Below, one piece after another: positions 8,532-19,700 of a stretch of DNA of 60,000 nt. The position numbers were made by a program, and so were the translations under genes. The stretch is taken from assembly GCA_905221605.1 (NCBI GenBank), contig CAJNDS010002386.1, positions 250,001 through 310,000 on the forward strand, in the 5' to 3' direction. The notes under the pieces were generated by a model that was given only the letters and a program-made list of their open reading frames with translations, had not been told where the DNA came from and searched no databases. Numbering within the stretch: the first letter of the stretch is position 1; each line of letters starts with the position of its first letter. This stretch comes from Symbiodinium natans. Its lineage: Eukaryota; Sar; Dinophyceae; Suessiales; Symbiodiniaceae.

Positions 8532-10937
8532 ATGGCGTACTTTCGCTCAGCCGAAGCTGAAGCTCAAGACGGGCCGTTAACCTTTGATGAGGCTTGCGGC
8601 CAAGTCAATGGCATGAAACTGCAAGGGCCGGAAAGACGACCTTTCCGGTCAGATAGGGCGGTAGGAGAAGTTGATGTGGGCGATCTTCCTGTGCGGCACC
8701 TAGAATCTAGTGTGGGGCACAAAATTGAGCAGTTCGCCGATGCCCTCTTATGCCACCCCATCGAGATCACAAGTGCCCTTTTCGATAACCTCTACAAGAT
8801 TTGCTGCGAGAGCAAGTTTGCCCAGTTGCCTGAGCCTTTCAATCTGAAGAAGGAACCCTCCGTGCCCTACACCATGCAAATCATCATTCAGTCGAGTGAG
8901 CCACCGGCAGGTGGAGATCCAAACGGCTCCTATTTCCACATCTTCAAGCATGTGTACTTGCATCGCAACAAACTCACCGCAGCGGACTGTGTCGCTATGT
9001 GTCACGGCACTTCTTTGAGATTCGAATGGGGACATCGTACAAGAGTTGCTCTCATGGGACTGAACTTCATGATGGACAAAATGGGCGGTAAACAGCTTAG
9101 ATTTTGGGTACTCAAGCCCAAGTACGAGAAAAAAATCACTGTGGACCAACAGGCCAGAGAAGAAGGCTACAAGTTCATCAGGGACTTTGGCCCAAAGGCC
9201 AATAATCGCAACCAATTCATGGAGTGGACGGATGAACACATCAACATGCCTGGGAGCAAGATCGAGGGTTGGCCAGAGGGGAAGGTCAAGGAAGCACTGC
9301 ACAATCACATGCGCGGCAGGCAGAATGCGAAGTCGCTGGAATACTGGCCCTTTACACTCAAGTCGTTCACACCGTGGTTCTTTGACATCATCCTCACGAA
9401 GATGCTTCCCACCATGCGCCAGCACTCAATTACATGGATCGGCCGAACTCGGACTGGAAAATCCTTAGGCTCGAAAACAATCCTCTTCATGCAGTCGAAG
9501 TACGAAATCGATGTCGCAGATCGCAAGGACCTCGTGCCCTCGATTGTGACTGCTAAACATTTGGATTTCTTCAAGGCTGAACCACTCACAAGGTTCAAGC
9601 CGGGTGTGTTCGACGACGGCATGCTCCAGAAAATGGATGCCTCTTTCCTGAAAGCCTTCCTCAACCCCTCTGTGTCTTTGTTTCGAGATTAAATAAATTT
9701 TCATTGCGTGTCGTTTAGTACTTCTGGGTGGTGTTTAGTACTTGTATGTGGTGTTACCCATATTTTTTTCTAAATACATGTATAAGAGTTTCTATTTACA
9801 TAAGGAAGAGGATGCGACGGTATGGGCACGATATTCTTCCGCGCAATTTGAGCAAGGTGCTGGTCGGCATGCTTGCAACAATCCTTATGATCGCAGAGTC
9901 GATGAGGAAGCATTCGCCGCCATGAACAGCCGGAAAATCTGGGAAATTCCACACGAGACATTCCTGAAGCTGATCAACCCATCATTTTGCGGTGTTGATG
10001 ATGATGAGGACATGGCCGCAATCTTGGCCCGAACCCATCTCATCGTACTCACTGACAATGGCATCTACTACCGAGTTGCGGCCACCAGCACTTCTCCTGT
10101 GCCATTCATTGAGTGGGAGAAAGATCAACCCAAGGACTTGCTCGCGCCATCTTACCATGCAATCTTCAAAGCCTACAAGCTCAATCCTTCTCAGCATCAA
10201 CTTCCGGACTGCTATCATGAAGACTGTGCTTGGTCACAAGAGATGCTTCGCAGACTCCTGAATGGCGAGACTATCCCACGCAGTCACACTATCCGTACTC
10301 CTACGAGTCCGTTCGGCGAGCGTAGGCTGTGGTTCCTAATGAAATAGGTTTTAGGGTTTAAGGTGAAGGATTTAGGGTTTAAGGTTTAAGATGTGAGCCT
10401 ATCAGATAAACTTGTTTTTCATAATATAGATATGAAAACAATACTCGTTTATGTGTCAGGCCACCTCAGTCAGTTCATGCGTCTGTCCTTTCGCCTGAAG
10501 CACTTCGCGTCAAGATCAAGGAAGAGAAGGTCACAACAGCATTTCGGGCTTTGAAGGCATCGGCTCCACAGGTCATCGAACTTGACTCGCCTACACCATC
10601 AAAGAAGCGACCTCTTCCGACTGCATCGTCCGCCCATGTGGATTCCAGCAAGAACCCAAAGATCAAAGCTTCTTCGGTCTCTGACATCCCCAACCCAGAG
10701 TTTTCAGGCAATTCGTGCGTCAACAAGCATAGATAAAAGTATTGTAGCCATATACTCGTTTTTAATATCGAAGTGCAGTGAAGTTAGATACGAGGTGTCC
10801 CCTGCGATGACTTTGATGACGAAGATATCATGCCACAGGTCGGTCACCGTCCTGATGAAATTGAACGCGTGTTGGAAGCTATCATTGACGAAGAGTGCAC
10901 AGAAATGGACGTGGTGGACTCAATGGATTCCAAGTAG
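8532..10937 (+). CDS. Transposon-encoded P-loop NTPase (SF3/AAA+-like), 4 exons
   Basis: The model is join(8532-9671, 9805-10331, 10460-10718, 10788-10937), giving 691 residues in continuous frame with GT-AG introns of 133, 128 and 69 bp. The start is ATG 8532 (MAYFRSAEAEAQ); the open frame upstream of it is only the low-complexity foldback. Walker A is GRTRTGKS (residues 304-311). An acidic hydrophobic motif PGVFDDG (around 357-363) fits Walker B. LIVLTDN (around 459-465) fits motif C/sensor 1 of SF3 helicases or AAA+ proteins. The tail is Ser/Pro/Lys-rich and then acidic (DEDIM, EAIIDEECTEMDVVD). By motif order it should hydrolyse ATP and may unwind or remodel DNA during transposition. I see no HUH endonuclease motif in the first 300 residues, so a Rep-type nickase is not supported. 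Confidence 0.75.
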
Positions 10938-11413
10938 TGACGCACAGCGAGTGCCGTACCGACTACTCGTGGACTCCGAGTACTGACACACAACGCTAGC
11001 CCGACTACTGGTTTTGACACATTCAGTAGTACTCGTCGGCTTCGTTACAGAACACTATTATTAATCACTGAAGGGAAACCAGCATATATGTTTTGCGTTT
11101 TGAGTATGTGTACACATAAAGTGATGTATGTTGGTGTGTCGTGTGGTTTAAGATATAGGGCTAAAAAAAACTTTCGAGTTGCTTTGGATTTTGGAGGCGT
11201 AGTGTCTGTATGTTGCTAAAGGCAGCAACATCGAATCGATATGAAGCAGTTACCTCGCGTCTCTCTCGCAGTAAAACAAATGCGTCCAAATGTCTCCGGA
11301 CGACGTGTCACAGAGCACCAGTTGCATGAGCATGTCTTTGTCTGATTTTAACTCAAGACCTTATTGGTGTGATTCGTAGTTTCCACTGTCTCAGCCCTGA
11401 CGCCCCATACAAC

Positions 11414-12651
11414 ATGGGGAAGAGCTTGAAACCATTTCCGGCCCCCAAACGAGGGGTGCAGCGCGTGATTGCGAAGCGTCCGGCCGGCAAGAAGCAAGCT
11501 GAGTGGAACAAGATTCCTTATCAGAGGCATTCAGAGGGTCCCAGTCATGTTCGGAAAGAGCAAGTAAAATGGCAGCGAAGCCTGGACGAGCTCTTGACTG
11601 CTACTCCCCAGGGCGTCATACGCATCTTACAGGAGGACAAGATGCTACCCGATTGGACTGGTGCTGTATGTCCTCATTGCAACACAGGAAGACTCAGTTC
11701 CCTCATGACTCGTCCCGGTTCTGATCATCTCGTGTATCGATGCAATCGCAAGCATTGTCAGCACTACATCTCGCCTGTGGAGCTGCACCCGATCTTCACA
11801 AAGACCATGGGTTCAGAAGGCCACTCCCTACAGAAGCAAGCTGCCGCACTCTTACTTCGACTCGTCAACGTTCCTTTGGCTGACATTCACATCTTGACCC
11901 ACATGAACCACAAAGCAGTTGAGCACATGAACAAGAACTTGTTACTTCTTCGCAAAGGTCATGTGCAGGAATCCGAAAAGTCCATCTGCTTTGGAGGGAA
12001 CCCCAAGAGTTGGAAAGATGTTGAGGTCGATGAGGCCACCTTTGACAAGAAAACGTTGCAAGAGTACGAAATCACAAAAGATGATGCTGCAGCAGGCAAA
12101 AACGTGCAGTGGGAGCAGCGGGGCGGCCTTATTCAAAGAGGATCTCCACACACCCTGGTGTTGACAAAGCTCAATCCGGCAATCACCGTGCCCAGAGCCC
12201 CAGGCCCAGGGGCTATGCGCAAAATTGACTGGAAACCTATAGCAAACAAGTGGCTCAAAAACCGCTCCGTCGTGCTCCATTCCGACTCCGCGCGTTCCTA
12301 CCGCATGAAGATCCCTGGCGTCGTTCATGATGCTGTCACTCACAGGAAGAAGCGAGTGAAGCGGGGTGGTAAATTCGTCTGGGTTCAACCTACCTATGTC
12401 AAGGTGTCCAGCCACAAACTCCCGAATGGACGCCGCATCAAGACAAAGGCAGGAACCCAAATCGTAGACAGGCTTGGCGGTTCATAAAGGAGCGACTTCG
12501 CCGCAACAACGCTGTTAGGGCAGGCTCCACCATGCTTACTGCCCAGATTCGTAGTGCCCAATATGAGTATTGGCACAGGAAAGACGATCTCTGGCTGTGT
12601 ACAGGAAAGCTGGTGGCAGAGTACCTGAAGGGTATCGTGCGAAAGCAGTAA
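11414..12651 (+). pseudogene. Frameshifted transposase of transposon copy 3
   Basis: The gene is nearly identical to the intact one at 6503-7741 up to about 12470. There GACAGAGCTTGG has become GACAGGCTTGG, a loss of one base. The frame then ends at 12487 instead of 12651. The break falls immediately after Asp 352, the presumed third catalytic residue, and removes the helix that follows it and the C terminus. Substitutions elsewhere are few. Confidence 0.85.
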
Positions 12652-12815
12652 GGGGTGCGCGTCTCATTCCTGCAAACTGTGCACATGGCATCTATACTTG
12701 CACGCACTGATCACACTGCTCTCACGCGGTACTCTATAAGGCAGTGTTTCGGGCAGTTACGTCTCGTCGCTATAAGACAGTGAGAAAAGGTGCACGTTTC
12801 GTATGTGTGTGCCTT

Positions 12816-12817
<2 letters not shown>

Positions 12818-12886
<69 letters not shown>

Positions 12887-12887
12887 T
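12818..12887. repeat. Expanded GT microsatellite
   Basis: About 33 GT units lie inside the right end of transposon copy 3, against about 14 in copies 1 and 2. Confidence 0.95.
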
Positions 12888-12940
12888 ATTTTTTCTAATA
12901 AAACACACGAAAACGGTAGGTCACTGGGGGGGGGGGGTAG

Positions 12941-12941
12941 C

Positions 12942-12972
<31 letters not shown>

Positions 12973-14070
12973 TTTATAAGCACACTGAGGAATTAGTGCT
13001 GGTACATGTTGTAATTGTTGCTGTGTTTTGTTTGCTTCTGGTTGTGCCACTCGTCATCTTCGGGGTCGTGGTTGTGTGTGGTGGTGGTGGTGGTAGTGGT
13101 GTCGTCGTACTTGTTCTGGTGCGTGCTATCTGCGCTGTTCATATTGATTGCTTTTGCTGCGGGCTGTTTCCGCTGTCAATGTTCAGTGCACGTGAGTCTT
13201 CCGTCTTCCTTCGCTGCTTCCAGTCTGCCGAGTGCGTGTCTGCGTGCATTTTTATGATCAGATGGGCTGGCTCCTGATGGCGATGCTGTGCATCTTCCCC
13301 ACAAAGGACCGGCCGTTGTCACCGTGGGTTGGAGGGAAGTTAGCAGAAGTGCTGAATAGCTTTTCCAGAGATTCACTAGCATCCTGTTGCAGGATCAATG
13401 TCTGCCCCAAATGTCGAGGCGAATGTCCTGCATGAAGTTTGCTCCATGCTGAGTTACTAGGTTCAGTGGCTTAGCGCCTTCATTGAACTTGCATGTGGAC
13501 TGTGACGTGACTGTGTATTTGGACTGTGACGTGAGTGCAGCGATATATTGAGCAAATTGGAGGGCTCCAGGCCCACAGCAGAGATGAACATCGTGTTATA
13601 AGCAGACCTCTCTTTAAACACCAGAATGCTCGCATGCCTTTGCAGGCAGGCGATCCTTTGATAGACACGGCGACTGCGAACGTCAGCTTGGAGCAGTTAG
13701 ATCACCTGCAGGACGGGATCATCAGCGGTTTGGTTGTTGCGCTGCAGTCTTCGTCCTTTACTGCGCTGCCGACGAGCCGCCTTCGGTTGAGCCATGTGAC
13801 CGCAGAACAAGTGGGCACAGACTGACCAAAGACTGACACAACTTCCCTAGATGCTCATCTCTCCATAAGTTGCCCGCTTGGAGGACTTGGTCCAAAGCTC
13901 AGCTGTGTCGCTCCGTGTTCCTGAGACCACGCACGAGGAGGCCGACAGCAAAAACAGTGTGACCAAAGTGCTCACTAAAGACTTTTCCACATACCCCGAC
14001 CTCATACCCCAAAATATGCAAAAATCCTGAAGTCTACTCAGTATGCCAGAGTTCTTGACATCTCCCTGTG
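12941..14070. other. TA tract and unassigned DNA, possible exon at 13628-13826
   Basis: A TA-repeat tract (12941-12973) marks the right flank of the transposon array. A GT/GGT-rich stretch follows (13010-13110). A frame reading NARMPLQAGDPLIDTATA and continuing to a TGA near 13824 has balanced composition and could be a terminal exon. I recognise no family. Confidence 0.3.
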
Positions 14071-14078
14071 GGGGTGGG

Positions 14079-14170
14079 GTGCCCCCCAACCCCCCCAACC
14101 CCCCCCAACCCCCCCCAACCCCCCCCCCAACCCCCCCCCAACCCCCCCCCACCCCCCCCCAACCCCCCCA
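14079..14170. repeat. AACCCCCCC tandem tract (G-quadruplex-prone)
   Basis: Runs of 6-10 C separated by AA repeat about ten times. The - strand is therefore (GGGGGGGTT)n, a pattern able to form G-quadruplexes. It is unlike the TTTAGGG motif found elsewhere in the window. Confidence 0.9.
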
Positions 14171-14332
14171 GCGTGTGCCATAGGAAGGGCATACTTAATA
14201 CCTTAGTCATCAACAGTTGATGGTTAGTTGTTGATTAATTTTAATGCTACGCAACCCGCCTCGGCCCGGCCCAGCGCATCCGCGTGAGCATGGTGATTCC
14301 GCAGCGCCCAAGTCGCTGGACCCCAAGCAATA

Positions 14333-14625
14333 AGGGTTGGGTTTAGGGTTTAGGGTTCCGGGTTTATGGTTTATGGTTTGGGGTTTAGGGTTGAGGGTTA
14401 GTTTAGGATTGAGGGCTTAGGGCTCAAGGTTCACGCTTTGGGGTTGAGGGTTTTTTTTTGGGTTCAAGAACGGGTTCGGCTTGGATTGATCGCAGGGTTG
14501 AGCCATGGGGGGGGAAGGGGGGCAGGGGGGAAGGGGGGGGGGGGTTGTTGAAGGTTTGAGGGTTAAGTGCTTAAGGTTTAAGGTTTAAGGTTTAGGGTTT
14601 AGGTTCAAGCTTAGACTCTTCGGCT
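14333..14625. repeat. Degenerate TTTAGGG-like tract with G-runs
   Basis: Many imperfect copies of GGTTTAGGG, GGTTTATGG and GGTTTAAGG are interspersed with G-runs around 14508-14543. This is a decayed interstitial telomere-type repeat. Confidence 0.7.
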
Positions 14626-14908
14626 AGGGGGGTAAGGGGGGGTGGGGGCCCTGCTGGGAGGGGCTTCAACTGCCTCTGGTCCTGGAGAACAGGCCACTTG
14701 CGGACCCCCGGTTTTGTAGGGGGGGTACCCATTTGAGGCAAAACAAAAAGGGTTTTGGGCGTGGTGGAGGATTTGGAGGGGGGTGCCTGTACCTCCAGCC
14801 CGAGGCCTCGGCGGATAAGGCGTGGTTTTTTGGGCTTAGTGGATGGCATGTGATCCCATGGACCCCTACTGAGATACTGTGAGAAGCTTTATTACTTGGG
14901 CGGTTGAG

Positions 14909-15109
14909 TCATGGCGTGGCTGTTGCCTTCGTGATCCTTCGCGCCAGTTTCCTTTCCTCGTAGGCACCGCTGGCCAAGTCCCGGATTGCTTCGCGAATCC
15001 AGGCTGGCGGCCCTGGCAAACCATGCACTTTATAGCCTGATAGCTCTTGCTTTGTAAGTCTTTCGCAAAGTAGCGAAAGGATAGGCGCTTGATTGAACAT
15101 GATCTTCAT
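14909..15109 (-). CDS. Unrecognised small - strand frame
   Basis: A 66-codon frame starts at an ATG and reads GYKVHGLPGPPAWIREA and then charged residues to its stop. Its composition is protein-like, but there is no recognised domain and no neighbouring exon. It could be a relic of a retroelement or chance. Confidence 0.2.
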   Translation of the reverse strand: MKIMFNQAPILSLLCERLTKQELSGYKVHGLPGPPAWIREAIRDLASGAYEERKLARRITKATATP

Positions 15110-16618
15110 CCTGAATTGGGACTTGCTTCATGGAGGAGAAGCTACTATTGCGACCTAGTTTATGTATGCCCGGGAGGCACGGGTCCACAAGACGAAGCTG
15201 CTCAAACAGTTGACGAGGATGGAAAAGTTGCAGAGCTTTGTGGAGGAGGGTCCCTTGGAACTGCCCTCAGACAAGCCATTCCGATGTGCAGGATAGCAGG
15301 GACATGTGGTGCCGCTTCAAAGCCAGACATAGCGTCACAGGGCGTTGCCATTAGCACCAGCAGCCTCTTCAGTGATTCGGGTCATCTAGGAGAACGCCAG
15401 AACGGATGCAGGGTCCGAGGGCATCTACAGAAAAGCCAGCATCAAGCAAGGATTTGCTGGCCGGGGCCGTCATTCTGATCAATGCTGGCGTGCCTTGCGG
15501 AATTTCGCTGCAGCTGTTGCGGAAGGCTTAGAGGCTTCGACGAGAGTTCAAATGGATTCAAGCACCGAAGGGCTCAGACTTCTGGACTGACAATTCGAAG
15601 ATTGGGTGATGGCAGGGGCTGGTGAGGATTTCCAATGGCATGCACACAAAAAAGAGGCTTGATTTTTCGAACGACCAGCATGAGGTGCTCATCGTGGAGC
15701 AACAAATGCAGGGCTCGATTGCTAGCCGTGCCCTGGACATGGAAGCTGCTTCGGGGTCTCTGCAAATCAGTGCAGATACGCCTGATGCCTCTCAGCAGGC
15801 AATAATTGTGAAAGCTGGCTTGGAAGCTACTCCCTGGCAACACCAGACCTCTGTTAGGGATGAGCCCTTGGCTTTGACCTTGTGCCATTAGTCAGCAGTC
15901 TTTGGCCATTAGCCTGCACCAAAAGAGGAGTGACCGCCAAGTCCGGAAAAGTGTTCCTGAGCCACTTCGCCTGGGTTGAAAACGCCCAAAGCCTTGAGTC
16001 TGAAACGCCCCGAACCCAAGTCGAAAACGGAAAAGACCCACGGCAACCACGGGGAATTCTTTCTGCCAAATTAAGTTACCCAAACGTTAAGACTTTGCAC
16101 CCTGCTTAGAGCCGTGGTCCGACGAGTGGGCCCTTGTTGGTGGGGGATGTTGTCCATGTTGTCCCACAGATGGAAGAGGATGAGGAATGGAGCCGTTAGT
16201 TGGGGTCCAAGGCATGGGCCCATGGTTTCGGGCCTTCAGAATTGCAAGGGCCCACACTGGACACCAACCATGCAGAGATCAAGTCCCAGTTGAGTCGAGT
16301 CCATCGAGAGTCCACCGAAAATGAGCAACGACCTGTTGATTCTGCATAGCCATGAACTGAATAGACCCCCAAGCATATGGAATTTGTGCAAGTCATATGT
16401 ATTTGTGTTTGCCCAAAACAGGGACCCACAGCTGTAAGAACTGATGATCGGTCTACTTTAGGCTTTGTTAGGGGTTCAGGGTTTAGGAGAGTGAGTAGGA
16501 GTAGGGCTTGCTAGCAGTTTCTTTTTGTTTTCTTGGTGGTTTTCGGGCTTAGGGGTTAGGGCTACGCGCTCGGTTCCTGTTGTGTACCCTTTTGTTTTCC
16601 CGACTCGTTTCTGCTAAG
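15110..16618. other. No firm gene; presumed intron or 5' region of the channel gene
   Basis: Several medium frames exist on both strands but none has recognisable motifs. Upstream exons of the channel (S1-S2 region) might be hidden here; I could not identify them. Confidence 0.4.
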
Positions 16619-16739
16619 GGCTTTGAGGTCGCCGAGTACGTGTTTCTGGCCTTCTACCTCTGTGAGATGGTGCTCCGGGTCGGGATCTCTCGAAAGAGGT
16701 GGTACTACACGGAAGAAGAAGGCTACATGTGGGGCAACC
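16619..16739 (+). CDS. Channel exon: voltage-sensor S2-S3 region
   Basis: The exon follows the acceptor TGCTAAG. It reads EVAEYVFLAFYLCEMVLRVG, a transmembrane helix with the conserved Glu-Met-x-Leu-Arg end of S2, then a basic/aromatic loop and EEGYMWGN leading into S3. The donor is probably GC (GCTGCG). Confidence 0.75.
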
Positions 16740-19700
16740 CGCTGCGCTTTAGCTCTTCAGCTCTGCTCTTCTCAGCTCTGCACAACTTACTGCCTTAATC
16801 TTGGCTTTGCCACGTCAATCCAAATCTGCCTTGCGCAACGAAAAGAACTCTCAACTCAAAGCTGCCGAGGCAACTACTTTGCCCTCTGGCCGCGCACATT
16901 TGCAAGAGAGTTGCAAGGCCATGTGACAAAGCAGAGCCTGGAATGAATCGCTGCTGAGGACTTCTTGCTGGTCGGTTCTGGTGTGGTGGATGCATTGCTG
17001 GTCGCGAACTCCAGACTCAGAGGAGCTGATACATGAAATTACCTTGCCCAGATAGCAGTGACAGCAGCGCAGTTATCTAGGCATGCATAGGGCGGCTTCT
17101 TCGGAATCATGATTGCCCCAAGTAATGGGTTCGCAGAAGTGCCCGCAGAGAGCTGCGCTTCCAGATGTCAGAGTCCAGAGTCACAGCATCAACATGGCAT
17201 CTTAGAGAGCAATGACCGGAGAAGTGGTGATTGCGAGGAGATAGTTACGCAAGTACACAGATTCTCCGCCTCCTCAAGATTACAAAAGTTGTTGGAACCT
17301 TGGAGCGGACCCATGAGTCTGACATGAGCTGGCTGACTTGTCCGGAGCTTGAGCTCCAGAGACACACGCGCGCTTCGCGGACGTGATGCCGTAGAGCGTG
17401 CTGAACCTTGTTGAGCGGTGCTGAATGCTACACTCAGGTCAAGACGATGCGATTAGTCCGGGTCGCTTGAGTGCATTACATCGCACTGCACTGTTTGGGA
17501 GCGTGTGTGGCATGAATCCCACGCACTCCAAGGTCATGCACTTGTTCAGCCCCCTAAGAAGTCTCTTGGAAGCGAGAACAGTTTGGTACGACCAATTCTC
17601 ATTTTGGAATTTCTAGAATGGGAGGATGGGGCGCGCGGAAGGTTTTTCGTCCACGAGCAAACAGAGGTGCAAGCAGAAGTAGGAGGGCTAGCTTTTTCGT
17701 GCGGCTGTGATGCCCATGCTGAGCTTAGATTCCTAGTACTGCTTGCCGGGAGGCAAGCGGGAAGAGTCTCGCAGCCAGTTGCTCCAGCCATGTGCGAATT
17801 CTAGAATGGGAGGGTGGGGCGCACAAAAGGTTTTCCATCCACGAGCAAACAAAGTGCGAGCAGAAGTGGGAGGGCTAGTCTTTTTCGTGAGGCTGTGATG
17901 CTCATGCTGAGCTTAGATTCCTAGTACTGCTTGCCGGGAGGCAGGTGGGAAGAGTTTCGCAGCCAGTTGCTCCAGCCATGTACGAATTCCTAGGATGGGA
18001 GTGTGGGGGCGCATGGAAGGTTTTTCGTCCACGAGCAAACAGGGGCGCAAGCAGAAATTGGAAGGCCAGCTTTTTCGTGTGGCTGTGATGCCCATGCTGA
18101 GCTTAGATTCCTAGTACTGCTTGCCGGGAGGCAGGTGGGAAGAGTTTCGCAGCCAGTTGCTCCAGCCATGTACGAATTCCTAGGATGGGAGTGTGGGGGC
18201 GCATGGAAGGTTTTTCGTCCACGAGCAAACAGGGGCGCAAGCAGAAATTGGAAGGCCAGCTTTTTTCGTGTGGCTGTGATGCCCATGCTGAGCTTAGATT
18301 CCTAGTACTGCTTGCCGGGAGGCAGGTGGGAAGAGTTTCGCAGCCAGTTGCTCCAGCCATGTACGATTTCCTAGGATGGGAGGGTGTGGGCGCATGGAAG
18401 GTTTTTCGTCCACGAGCAAACAGGGGCGCAAGCAGAAATTGGAAGGCCAGCTTTTTCGTGTGGCTGTGATGCCCATGCTGAGTTTAGATTCCTAGTACTG
18501 CTTGCCGGGAGGCCGGTGGGAAGAGTTTCGCAGCCAGTTGCTCCAGCCATGTACGATTTCCTAGGATGGGAGGGTGTGGGCGCATGGAAGGTTTTTCGTC
18601 CACGAGCAAACAGGGGCGCAAGCAGAAATTGGAAGGCCAGCTTTTTCGTGTGGCTGTGATGCCCATGCTGAGCTTAGATTCCTAGTACTGCTTGCCGGGA
18701 GGCAGGTGGGAAGAGTTTCGCAGCCAGTTGCTCCAGCCATGTACGATTTCCTAGGATGGGAGGGTGTGGGCGCATGGAAGGTTTTTCGTCCACGAGCAAA
18801 CAGGGGCGCAAGCAGAAATTGGAAGGCCAGCTTTTTCGTGTGGCTGTGATGCCCATGCTGAGCTTAGATTCCTAGTACTGCTTGCCGGGAGGCAGGTGGG
18901 AAGAGTTTCGCAGCCAGTTGCTCCAGCCATGTACGATTTCCTAGGATGGGAGGGTGTGGGCGCATGGAAGGTTTTTCGTCCACGAGCAAACAGGGGCGCA
19001 AGCAGAAATTGGAAGGCCAGCTTTTTCGTGTGGCTGTGATGCCCATGCTGAGTTTAGATTCCTAGTACTGCTTGCCGGGAGGCAGGTGGGAAGAGTTTCG
19101 CAGCCAGTTGCTCCAGCCATGTACGATTTCCTAGGATGGGAGGGTGTGGGCGCATGGAAGGTTTTTCGTCCACGAGCAAACAGGGGCGCAAGCAGAAATT
19201 GGAAGGCCAGCTTTTTCGTGTGGCTGTGATGCCCATGCTGAGCTTAGATTCCTAGTACTGCTTGCCGGGAGGCAGGTGGGAAGAGTTTCGCAGCCAGTTG
19301 CTCCAGCCATGTACGATTTCCTAGGATGGGAGGGTGTGGGCGCATGGAAGGTTTTTCGTCCACGAGCAAACAGGGGCGCAAGCAGAAATTGGAAGGCCAG
19401 CTTTTTCGTGTGGCTGTGATGCCCATGCTGAGCTTAGATTCCTAATAATTACTTCTTGCCGGGCGAGGCAGGTGGGAAGAGTTTCGCAGCCAGTTGCGTG
19501 TAAGAAGGCATGTGTGGGGTGCTGGAGGGTTTGGAGCATTCCTCCTGCAACATGATGAAATTTGCTCTGGCGCTTCTGAAGGCACTTGATCCCGGGACTT
19601 CCGTCGGACATGATATGTCGATTTCGGTCAAAAGACGCTCTTCGCACGAAATGGCACGCATGAGGGGTCTGGGAATCTCCGTGTAATGTGACATGATCGG

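Larger units (their letters stand above)
7992..12939 (+). mobile_element. Transposon copy 3 (4948 bp, full length)
   Basis: The left terminus is 7992-8019 and the right terminus 12915-12939. This is the longest copy and probably the best view of the ancestral element: foldback (8193-8410), NTPase gene (8532-10937), transposase gene (11414-12651), expanded GT microsatellite (12818-12887). The NTPase is intact and the transposase carries a single-base deletion. Beyond the right end lies a TA-repeat tract (12941-12973) like the one left of copy 1. Confidence 0.9.

Noticed and set aside
8532-9500. HUH (Rep) endonuclease domain at the NTPase N terminus
   Set aside because: No His-hydrophobic-His pair followed by a Tyr-x-x-Lys motif is visible at suitable spacing. 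Only the ATPase part is supported.
18003-19419. Repeated 60-91-codon frames on both strands suggesting a repeat protein
   Set aside because: They recur every 190 bp, which is not a multiple of 3. The frames do not join, and both strands are equally open. They are shadows of a satellite.
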